Source of the DNA: an uncultured bacterium | GTDB taxonomy: Bacteria > Patescibacteriota > Patescibacteriia > 2-12-FULL-60-25 | Assembly (NCBI GenBank): GCA_937949995.1 | Contig: CALFEO010000015.1 | Location: forward strand, 1-56,928 | Length of the DNA stretch: 56,928 bases | Reading direction: 5' to 3' | Notes under the pieces: model-generated | Databases searched by the model: none | What the model saw: only the letters and a program-made list of their open reading frames with translations | Told to the model about the DNA's origin: nothing | Shown here: piece after piece, positions 25,958 through 32,044 of the stretch | How the letters are laid out: every line of letters starts with the position of its first letter | How positions within the stretch are numbered: position 1 is the stretch's first letter | Made by a program: the position numbers and the translations under genes

Positions 25958-26003
25958 TTGACGAATTTGCAGGCATGAGTTATATTCCTAGTTACTAACT
26001 AGG
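25958..26003 (+). promoter_or_regulatory. Promoter and palindromic operator of Rrf2 gene
   Basis: TTGACG (25958-25963), 17 bases, TATATT (25981-25986), directly followed by the perfect palindrome CCTAGTTACTAACTAGG (25987-26003), which would cover the transcription start. The position and symmetry fit an autoregulatory operator for the Rrf2-family protein encoded six bases further on. Confidence 0.7.
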
Positions 26004-26008
26004 TTATT

Positions 26009-26449
26009 ATGAACAGTTTATTTAAAGTATCGGCAAAAAATCACGCGGGAATGCTGCTGATGTCGATTTTAGCTGAAAAATTTGAAACTCTCGAAAAAGG
26101 ATCTTTAAATGCCGACAAGATTTTTGTTTCTTTGAAGGATGTGTCCAAACAAATGCGTTTATCGCAAAAATTTTTGGAAGAAATCGCGGCATCGTTAAAA
26201 AAAGTAGGATTGATTGAGGGCAGAAAGGGTCCGGGTGGAGGATACAAGTTGGCGCGTGATCCACGAGAGATTTCGGTTTACGAAATAGTTACGGCTTTAG
26301 AAGGTCCGATTGCGGGTTTAAGTTGCGGCAGCGGATTTTGTCCCATTTCCGATAAGTGCGCTTCAAAATCTTTATGGAAATTTTTACATGAAGATCTTAT
26401 CAAATCTCTTAAACAAACTTCATTATTGCGAATTATTGAGAAGAAATAG
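26009..26449 (+). CDS. Rrf2-family Fe-S regulator (IscR-like)
   Basis: A 146-residue winged-helix regulator of the Rrf2 family. The helix-turn-helix region is at about residues 40-65 (VSLKDVSKQMRLSQKFLEEI), the wing is RKGPGGGYKLARD, and the cluster segment is CGSGFCPISDKC (Cys spacing 4 and 5), close to the three-cysteine [2Fe-2S] site of IscR. It would sense Fe-S or iron status and control the adjacent cysteine desulfurase and NifU genes and itself, consistent with the palindrome at 25987-26003. Confidence 0.88.
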   Translation: MNSLFKVSAKNHAGMLLMSILAEKFETLEKGSLNADKIFVSLKDVSKQMRLSQKFLEEIAASLKKVGLIEGRKGPGGGYKLARDPREISVYEIVTALEGPIAGLSCGSGFCPISDKCASKSLWKFLHEDLIKSLKQTSLLRIIEKK

Positions 26450-26529
26450 TCATATTAAATTATGAATTATGAATTAAGAATTAAGAATTAAGAATTACGG
26501 ATTTTGGTACTTGATTAATTATATTAGCT

Positions 26530-27789
26530 ATGAAAAAAGTGAAAAAGAATGAAAAGAAGAGCGGGGGAGTTGCCGGGATCTATATGGATCATGCGGCTAC
26601 GACGCCGATGGATAAAAAAGTCATTGAAGCAATGATGCCGTTTTTTGATGTGCATTACGGCAATCCGTCATCTTTACATGCGCCGGGGCAAATCGCGGCC
26701 GGTGTTTTGGCCGGTGCCCGTGAATCAATCGCCAAGCATTTAAACGCTCATGCGGATGAAATGATTTTTTGTTCGGGAGGAACCGAATCCGATAATTTGG
26801 CGATTATGGGAGTTGTTAATTCGGTAAAAGCCGAACTGTGTAAAAAATTCGGCAAGAACGCGGTGCCGCATATCATCACTTCAGCCATAGAGCATCCGGC
26901 GGTTTTGGAGCCGTTATTGAAATTGGAATATAAAGGATTGATTAAATTGACGCAGATTGAGCCCGCATCCAATGGAATAGTATCCGTAAAAGATGTTCAG
27001 AATGCGATTACGGATCAAACCGTGCTGGTTACCATTATGTATGCCAATAATGAAATAGGTACCATTCAACCGATTGCTGAAATTGGTAAAGCGATACTTA
27101 AATATCGAAAACAAAGTGACTCTGTATATCCTTATTTTCATTCCGATGCTTGCCAAGCGGCGGGTTACCTTGATTTGAATGTGGAAAAATTGCATGTTGA
27201 TTTGTTGACATTGAACGGAGGAAAAATTTACGGTCCAAAAGGAATCGGTTTATTGTTTGTTCGCAGAGGAGTGAAAATTGAGCCGCAGATTTTAGGCGGA
27301 GGACAAGAGCGCAGAATACGATCGGGCACGGAAAACGTGCCCGGAATAGCGGGGTTGGCCAAGGCATTGGATATGGCGCAGAATAAAAGAGAGAAAGAAT
27401 CGGCGCGTTTGGTTAAATTGCGCGACAGGTTGATGAATGGTTTGCTGAAGATTGAAAAATCAAGATTAAACGGTGATGAAAAAATGAGATTGCCGAATAA
27501 TGTAAATATTTCTTTTATGGATATAGAGGGAGAGGCGGCCATGTTGTATCTGGATGCCAAAGGTGTTTATTGTTCAACCGGTTCGGCGTGCGCTTCAACA
27601 TCGCTCGATCCATCGCATGTGATTTTGGCGCTGGGAATGAGCTATGAGGCGGCACATGGATCGCTCCGATTTACTTTGGGACAATCGACTACCATGAAAG
27701 ATATAGATTATGTGATTAAGGTGATGCCGGAGATTGTTAAGCGACTTAGGGCAATCAGCCCGGTTTCGCTGGATATGACACGGTTTTAA
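26530..27789 (+). CDS. nifS: Cysteine desulfurase (NifS/IscS type)
   Basis: A 419-residue PLP enzyme that takes sulfur from cysteine for Fe-S cluster assembly. Motifs: YMDHAATTPMDKKV near residue 18, FCSGGTESDNLAI near 77, HSDACQAAGY near 200, the PLP-lysine segment LNGGKIYGPKG near 235, and the mobile-loop catalytic Cys in CSTGSACAST near 350. In most relatives the PLP Lys is preceded by His (SGHK); here it is Gly, a substitution worth noting. Residues 1-15 are a Lys-rich extension. It lies 80 bases after the Rrf2 gene and is probably in the same transcription unit. Confidence 0.93.
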   Translation: MKKVKKNEKKSGGVAGIYMDHAATTPMDKKVIEAMMPFFDVHYGNPSSLHAPGQIAAGVLAGARESIAKHLNAHADEMIFCSGGTESDNLAIMGVVNSVKAELCKKFGKNAVPHIITSAIEHPAVLEPLLKLEYKGLIKLTQIEPASNGIVSVKDVQNAITDQTVLVTIMYANNEIGTIQPIAEIGKAILKYRKQSDSVYPYFHSDACQAAGYLDLNVEKLHVDLLTLNGGKIYGPKGIGLLFVRRGVKIEPQILGGGQERRIRSGTENVPGIAGLAKALDMAQNKREKESARLVKLRDRLMNGLLKIEKSRLNGDEKMRLPNNVNISFMDIEGEAAMLYLDAKGVYCSTGSACASTSLDPSHVILALGMSYEAAHGSLRFTLGQSTTMKDIDYVIKVMPEIVKRLRAISPVSLDMTRF

Positions 27790-27805
27790 AAACCAAATAA
27801 TAAAA

Positions 27806-28003
27806 TTACGAACGTCGAATGTCGAACCACGAACCTCGAATTTGGAACTAGGAACTAGGATCTGGGAACTGGAATAGCTTACACGGAGCACCTCCTTAGT
27901 AAGGAGGTTGGGAGGATCCGCCGTAACCGCTGAACTTGTTACGAACGTTATGAACGTTACGAACGTTATGAACGTTACGAACGTTACGAACGTTATAAAC
28001 GTA
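27806..28003. repeat. Repeat spacer with tRNA-like element, copy 2, and 9-bp repeats
   Basis: 27806-27845 is CGAATGTCGAACCACGAACC-type repeat; then GGAACTAGGAACTAGGATCT; from 27871 the element with AATAGCTTACACGGAGC, CCTCCTTAGTAAGGAGG, GGATCCGCCGTAACCGCTGA; then about seven copies of a 9-bp unit AACGTTACG/AACGTTATG. CCTCC-TTAGTAA-GGAGG is shaped like an anticodon arm (seven-base loop, anticodon AGT) preceded by a D-arm-like AGCT...AGC. No T-arm or acceptor stem is visible. Confidence 0.75.
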
Positions 28004-28065
28004 ATTATACGACGGCAGTGAAGTTGAAAGGATACATATAAAATCAGCGGAAAAGTTGAAAATTA

Positions 28066-28746
28066 ATGAAAGAATATTTTATGAAAGATGATAATAAGCA
28101 AAAACAAGTTGATATAAAGCCCGCGAAAAACGGAGGCGCGAGTTTTTATTCGGAGATTGTTAAGGAGCATTTTTTTCATCCCAAAAATTTCATGGAGGAT
28201 GAAACCGGATATGAAGCTGACGGACAAGGGATGGTGGGCTCGCCGGCTTGCGGTGATGTGATGAGAGTTTGGATCAAAGTCGATCGGCAAACAAAGCGAA
28301 TCAAGGATTTGAAATGGAAAACTTTCGGTTGCGCTTCGGCGATTGCCGCAACTTCGATGATGAGTGTTATGGTTACCGAGGGCGAGGGAATGACTTTGGA
28401 GGAGGCTCGTGTTTTGCGTCCGCAGGATATCACGGAGCGTTTGCATGGTTTGCCGGTAAGAAAGATTCATTGTTCGGTTTTGGGAGATAAGGCTTTAAGA
28501 TCCGCGATCAACGATTACTATCGTAAAATGGGGGAGACGGATAAAATAGAAATCGAATCCGGAAGAGTAATTGATAAAGTTTTAAAGATTACGGATCATG
28601 ATATTGAAGAAGCGGTTTTGGATGGAGCGGTTTCTTTGGAGGATGTACAACGTAAAACCAAGGTGGGAACAGGGGATCCCTCGTGTATACCCGAGGTGGA
28701 GCAATTGATCAGGTTTTACAGGGAGAAATATTTTGGCGCGGAATAA
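28066..28746 (+). CDS. nifU: Fe-S scaffold NifU/IscU-like protein
   Basis: A 226-residue scaffold protein for Fe-S assembly. The IscU domain (about 25-145) has the three ligand cysteines in GSPACGDVM, TFGCASAIAATSM and IHCSVLGDKA. The C-terminal part (about 165-215: KITDHDIEEAVLDGAVSLED, VQRKT, DPSC) resembles the BFD-like [2Fe-2S] middle domain of NifU, but it retains only one cysteine, so this second cluster site seems lost. The HscA-type LPPVK motif is not seen (LHGLPVRKIHC instead). Partner of the cysteine desulfurase immediately upstream. Confidence 0.9.
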   Translation: MKEYFMKDDNKQKQVDIKPAKNGGASFYSEIVKEHFFHPKNFMEDETGYEADGQGMVGSPACGDVMRVWIKVDRQTKRIKDLKWKTFGCASAIAATSMMSVMVTEGEGMTLEEARVLRPQDITERLHGLPVRKIHCSVLGDKALRSAINDYYRKMGETDKIEIESGRVIDKVLKITDHDIEEAVLDGAVSLEDVQRKTKVGTGDPSCIPEVEQLIRFYREKYFGAE

Positions 28747-28773
28747 TAAAAGCAAAATTTATTCTGTAAATAA

Positions 28774-29487
28774 TTATTTATGCTTTAGCATATAAGGAAT
28801 AGCAAAATTTTTAATCCAGTTGTCAACATCGCCATCCCACATTTTTTTAGATTCCAGCTTTAAGGCGTTTAGTTTTGGGTAATCGGAAAAATTTATTTCA
28901 TGGTGCAAATCGATGAAGGGTTGTGTTTGCTGCACCGTCATGTTGAATACTTCGGCTATTTCCCAAAATTGACCTTTTTCAGTATCTTTTGTTATGAAAA
29001 TATCTTTATACTTTTTATTACAATAGTCGTAAAAAATAAAGTGCAACATTTCATGGATTATAGTAAAAAGAATGATATTATCTTCATCATACATAAAAAC
29101 AAAAAATTTTTTTGTTTCTAGAAAACGCGGACAAAAATTGAATATTGATAAGTAACATTTATAAACCCCCGAGGGCCAAGGGTGGTTTTTAAATAAATCG
29201 TTTGATGTTGAGAAGAATTGTTTTTGTTTATCAGCGTATAATTGCTCGATGTCTTTTTTTCTAAGCAGGAAATTTGTTGAGTTGGAAGTATAGATGTTGT
29301 TAACGTATTTCTTTAGAAAGATTTTTTTATTCTTGATATTTTCCAATTTTATAAGTTTATTGTGATTTTCCAATGCACCTTTTTTCCAGAAATCTGTTCC
29401 GGCAAATGTTTTATGGTTATAAAAATTCCAAGCAATATTTGCATCGTATTCCGGGTCTAAATTGAATGATAATTTTGGTATTTTCAT
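28774..29487 (-). CDS. Putative HExxH zinc metallopeptidase
   Basis: A 237-residue, strongly AT-rich and Lys/Phe/Asn-rich protein. Residues 145-149 are HEMLH within ILFTIIHEMLHFIFYDY, a textbook HExxH zinc-protease helix; a third ligand could be Glu in WEIAEVFN about 27 residues on. No signal peptide, so it is probably cytoplasmic. No known peptidase family is assigned. It lies downstream of the radical SAM maturase on the same strand, but behind that gene's terminator; a role in leader-peptide removal is an attractive but untested idea. Composition differs from the neighbours and suggests acquisition. Confidence 0.6.
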   Translation of the reverse strand: MKIPKLSFNLDPEYDANIAWNFYNHKTFAGTDFWKKGALENHNKLIKLENIKNKKIFLKKYVNNIYTSNSTNFLLRKKDIEQLYADKQKQFFSTSNDLFKNHPWPSGVYKCYLSIFNFCPRFLETKKFFVFMYDEDNIILFTIIHEMLHFIFYDYCNKKYKDIFITKDTEKGQFWEIAEVFNMTVQQTQPFIDLHHEINFSDYPKLNALKLESKKMWDGDVDNWIKNFAIPYMLKHK

Positions 29488-29511
29488 AATTCTTTTATAT
29501 CAGTCTTTTAT

Positions 29512-29539
29512 AAAAAAAACAATCGATTTCTCGATTGTT
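29512..29539 (-). terminator. Terminator of the RiPP-like operon
   Basis: Minus strand: AACAATCGA GAAA TCGATTGTT followed by a run of T. It separates the radical SAM gene from the HExxH gene. Confidence 0.85.
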
Positions 29540-29547
29540 CTTGAGAG

Positions 29548-30948
29548 TTACTTAGTTATTTGTTCATAAAGATCCCATATTAACCATTCTAGCGAGGCTT
29601 TTGTGTGCACGCAGAATCTTTGGTCAAGTTCCCATATGCTGCCATGCTCGAATTCTGCATTCAGCGGGCAACCACCTCCGCATATGCCTAGTGCCGGGCA
29701 TTTTTGGCATTGGCTCATACTTAGCGGTGAACGGAAAGACCATTCTTTGAATGTAGAATTTTTTTCGGGATCGAAGATTAGGTCATATACGGTAGTGGGG
29801 AAATATTTTCTATTTCCTAAATAGCCGTGACAGATGCCAACTTGTCCATTCGGTGCTATGACTATTTGTCCACCGCCTGATGCGCCGCAATCGAAGGCGT
29901 GAATTTCTCCTTTTACAAAGGCATCTACTTTCCGCATAATACGATCCTCGAAGATTCCTAGTTCACGAAATTTTTTGAATGCTAGGATTATTGCTTGTGA
30001 TGCTTTTTCGTCGTAATCTGCAGGAACGGGATATTCTTTACTGGGAAGCACTAAGTTGAAGCCAAGGCTTGCGACACCTAGTTGATTGAGCAGGGTGTCC
30101 AGCGTGGCGTCGAAGTTGTCGACGCTTTGCTGATTGAGCGTACAAGAAATCCCGGTGTTTGCGCCTCTTTCGCATAGGAGGCGGTAGCCTTTGATAACGT
30201 TATCATATACACCCGTGCCATCTTTATATTGCCTTGCGGAGTTGGTGGCGTCTTTATCACCGTCTATAGAAACGGCAACGTTTACTTTGTGTTTGGCAAG
30301 GAGGTCTGCCACATCTTCTGTTACAAGAGCGGCATTCGTAACCATGCTGAGTTCGGTTTTTTCGGGCAAACAACCATTGGTCTTGCGTTGATCAACTTCT
30401 TCTAATAGAGCTTTAAGAGCCGGCATATTTAGAAGGGGTTCGCCACCGTAGATTACGATAGTTTTTTCTTTTTCAAACAATCCCGGTTTTAGTTGTATTT
30501 GTCTGCAAAAGAAGTCCAAGCCACGTTTCACCGTATCAACGCTCATACGTTGGAATGTGTGAGCTGTCGGCATGCGGTTTTCAACAAAACAGTATTTACA
30601 ACCGAAATTACATGCATCGGTAAGAATAAAATAAGCGATGGATATGTACGGTTTGCCCAGATAGTTATCACGGAAAAAATCTAATATCTCTGCGTCGGAA
30701 ATATCGGCTTTGATAAGGATTTTTGCTTCTATGGCAATCGGCACAAGCTTTATTAGTTTTTGTTGTAGTTCCCCGGGTACTTGTGCGATTATATCTTCGG
30801 CGGTTGCACCAGCTGCGAATAGCTGTAAAGCTTCGAGTAACGAAGTATCAACGTAAAGGGGTTTTAACTTTAACGCATTTAATATTGCGTGAACATTGTT
30901 TTTGGTAAATACATGGTTTAGCGCGCTCCAGCGATACAACGGTTTCAT
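29548..30948 (-). CDS. Radical SAM/SPASM peptide maturase
   Basis: A 466-residue radical SAM enzyme. An N-terminal domain of about 100 residues (possible leader-binding region) precedes the SAM cluster motif ACNFGCKYC (Cys 113, 117, 120). The C-terminus is a complete SPASM domain: C...GQVGIC, then CQKCPALGICGGGC (C-x2-C-x5-C-x3-C), then RFC near residue 446, so two auxiliary [4Fe-4S] clusters are expected. This set is typical of enzymes that build thioether or other crosslinks in ribosomal peptides (sactipeptide, ranthipeptide, PqqE-like). The ATG at 30948 has AAGGAG six bases upstream. The 66-residue CxC-repeat peptide immediately upstream on the same strand is the obvious substrate. The reaction performed is unknown. 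Confidence 0.9.
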   Translation of the reverse strand: MKPLYRWSALNHVFTKNNVHAILNALKLKPLYVDTSLLEALQLFAAGATAEDIIAQVPGELQQKLIKLVPIAIEAKILIKADISDAEILDFFRDNYLGKPYISIAYFILTDACNFGCKYCFVENRMPTAHTFQRMSVDTVKRGLDFFCRQIQLKPGLFEKEKTIVIYGGEPLLNMPALKALLEEVDQRKTNGCLPEKTELSMVTNAALVTEDVADLLAKHKVNVAVSIDGDKDATNSARQYKDGTGVYDNVIKGYRLLCERGANTGISCTLNQQSVDNFDATLDTLLNQLGVASLGFNLVLPSKEYPVPADYDEKASQAIILAFKKFRELGIFEDRIMRKVDAFVKGEIHAFDCGASGGGQIVIAPNGQVGICHGYLGNRKYFPTTVYDLIFDPEKNSTFKEWSFRSPLSMSQCQKCPALGICGGGCPLNAEFEHGSIWELDQRFCVHTKASLEWLIWDLYEQITK

Positions 30949-30977
30949 TTGCAACTCCTTATTGTGTCTTATTGAAA

Positions 30978-31007
30978 AGCGGAAGACAGCACTGGGCATC
31001 TTCCGCT
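30978..31007 (-). promoter_or_regulatory. Intercistronic hairpin between precursor and maturase
   Basis: Stem AGCGGAAGA / TCTTCCGCT with a twelve-base loop, followed on the minus strand by only TTT. It could act as a partial terminator or 3'-end stabiliser so that the peptide gene is expressed more than the enzyme gene, as is common in RiPP operons. Confidence 0.65.
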
Positions 31008-31030
31008 ACGTAGGTTTCGCCTCGGATGGT

Positions 31031-31231
31031 TCACCAGGGGCATCGACATGTGCAGTTGCAGGTGCATGCGCAGTTACACTTGCATGCACATGGATTGGTG
31101 CAAACACAGGAACAGCGTTTCATGGAAATGCTTTCCGGCTCTGCTCCGATGGATCCATAGATGCTTGTAAGGTGTTTTTCTGTTGGCTGAATGAATCCGT
31201 CAAGGCTTTTGATTTGAGTGGCTGAGTTCAT
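31031..31231 (-). CDS. Cysteine-rich CxC-repeat peptide, candidate RiPP precursor
   Basis: A 66-residue peptide. Residues 1-37 form a leader-like part without cysteine (SLDGFIQPTEKHLTSIYGSI); residues 38-66 hold twelve cysteines at 40, 42, 44, 48 and then every second residue to 64, for example CACKCNCACTCNCTCRC, ending PW. Spacer residues are small or polar (Ser, Ala, Asn, Thr) plus Lys and Arg. The ATG at 31231 has AAGGAG eight bases upstream. It is followed by an intercistronic hairpin and then the SPASM radical SAM gene, the layout of a ribosomally made, modified peptide operon. The CxC array could carry thioether links to neighbouring residues, or bind metal like a metallothionein; genomic context favours the first. 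Confidence 0.82.
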   Translation of the reverse strand: MNSATQIKSLDGFIQPTEKHLTSIYGSIGAEPESISMKRCSCVCTNPCACKCNCACTCNCTCRCPW

Positions 31232-31289
31232 GACTCCAACTCCTTATTTTTGTTAGGGTGCGGTTTTAGACGTTTATAACGTCAATTTC

Positions 31290-31319
31290 AGTTTAGTATA
31301 AAAAAATCTTAGATGTCAA
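31290..31319 (-). promoter_or_regulatory. Predicted promoter of the RiPP-like operon
   Basis: Minus strand: TTGACA (31319-31314), 18 bases, TAAACT (31295-31290). A perfect six-base-arm inverted repeat, GACGTT TAT AACGTC (31269-31283), lies just downstream and could be an operator. Confidence 0.55.
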
Positions 31320-31348
31320 GGGAGGGTATGCTGTTATTGAGAGGTAGA

Positions 31349-31603
31349 ATGAAAATTGTAGCCAGTATCGCGGATTTGCCGCAAATTGAACAACCATCCG
31401 GCTGCATGAACAGACACGAGAGAAGTGATTGGGCGCTTATGATATCGGCAAACGATCCGATGCTTATGGTGGCTTGCTCTTTTCTTTCTGAAATCTTAAA
31501 TCAAATCCATTTTTACATACATCTCGGGATGGATTATTTTAGATTAACTTTTAAAAATTGGCGCAGGTTCTTGATCAAGCAGAGTGATGCTTTAGTCTCT
31601 TAA
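31349..31603 (+). CDS. Small protein, unknown function
   Basis: An 84-residue protein beginning MKIVASIADLPQIEQPSGC and ending in a basic, aromatic segment (FRLTFKNWRRFLIKQSD). The ATG at 31349 follows AGAGG at good spacing; an upstream in-frame ATG at 31328 sits directly after GGGAGG and is an alternative. No family recognised. It is divergent from the peptide operon, and could be related to it, but nothing in the sequence shows this. Confidence 0.45.
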   Translation: MKIVASIADLPQIEQPSGCMNRHERSDWALMISANDPMLMVACSFLSEILNQIHFYIHLGMDYFRLTFKNWRRFLIKQSDALVS

Positions 31604-31651
31604 ACAAGTCAATATTGACCTAATCGCGTCTTGATATTATGCTTTGGTCAT

Positions 31652-31876
31652 ATGACTAAAAAAATTACCAAAATTGAAGTGGATCGCGATGTTTGTATCG
31701 GTGCGGCGCCGTGTGTAACCGTAGCGCCGGGCGTTTTTCAACTTGATGAAGAAAATAAAGCGATTATAGTTGATGCCAAGGGCGCGGATGATGATACTAT
31801 ACTTTTGGCTGCCGAGTCTTGTCCTGTGCAAGCAATTAAATTGTTTGATGAGGATGGGGAACAGATATATCCTTAA
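31652..31876 (+). CDS. Single-cluster ferredoxin
   Basis: A 74-residue ferredoxin of the short monocluster type. The cluster ligands are CIGAAPC near the N-terminus and SCPVQAI near the C-terminus. The usual second cysteine of CxxCxxC is replaced by Ala (C-I-G-A-A-P-C), as in the [3Fe-4S] ferredoxins that serve P450 enzymes, so a [3Fe-4S] cluster is likely. The middle VAPGVFQLDEENKAIIVD is characteristic of that group. It might donate electrons to the nearby radical SAM enzyme, but it lies on the opposite strand and no direct link is shown. The start MTKKITKIEVD at 31652 is chosen over an upstream in-frame ATG. Confidence 0.85.
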   Translation: MTKKITKIEVDRDVCIGAAPCVTVAPGVFQLDEENKAIIVDAKGADDDTILLAAESCPVQAIKLFDEDGEQIYP

Positions 31877-32010
31877 CAGCTGCTAAATACTAGCTACTAG
31901 CCACTCGCCGTTTATAACGTTCATAACGAGTTCAGGGGTAACAGAAAGCGCAGGGATCAGCCCCGTGTTTATCCGCACGAAGATCGCACTTAGCCAATAA
32001 TGGAAATTAA

Positions 32011-32040
32011 AAGCCCCGCAATGATTTCGCGGGGTTTTTT
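32011..32040. terminator. Bidirectional terminator
   Basis: GCCCCGC AATGATTTC GCGGGGT stem with TTTTTT on the plus side and a TTTTAATTT run on the minus side; it serves the ferredoxin gene and the convergent 32045-33532 gene. The 31877-32010 spacer also carries CTAGCTACTAGCC and CGTTTATAACGTTCATAACG repeats. Confidence 0.85.
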
Positions 32041-32044
32041 GAGA

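Noticed and set aside
27871..27920. tRNA-Thr gene
   Set aside because: The anticodon-arm-like hairpin has no acceptor stem and no T arm, so it is not a functional tRNA; kept only as a repeat with tRNA-like parts.
31031..31231. Metallothionein
   Set aside because: CxC repeats would suit metal binding, but the cysteine-free leader half, the operon with a SPASM radical SAM enzyme and the intercistronic hairpin fit a modified peptide better. Not excluded.
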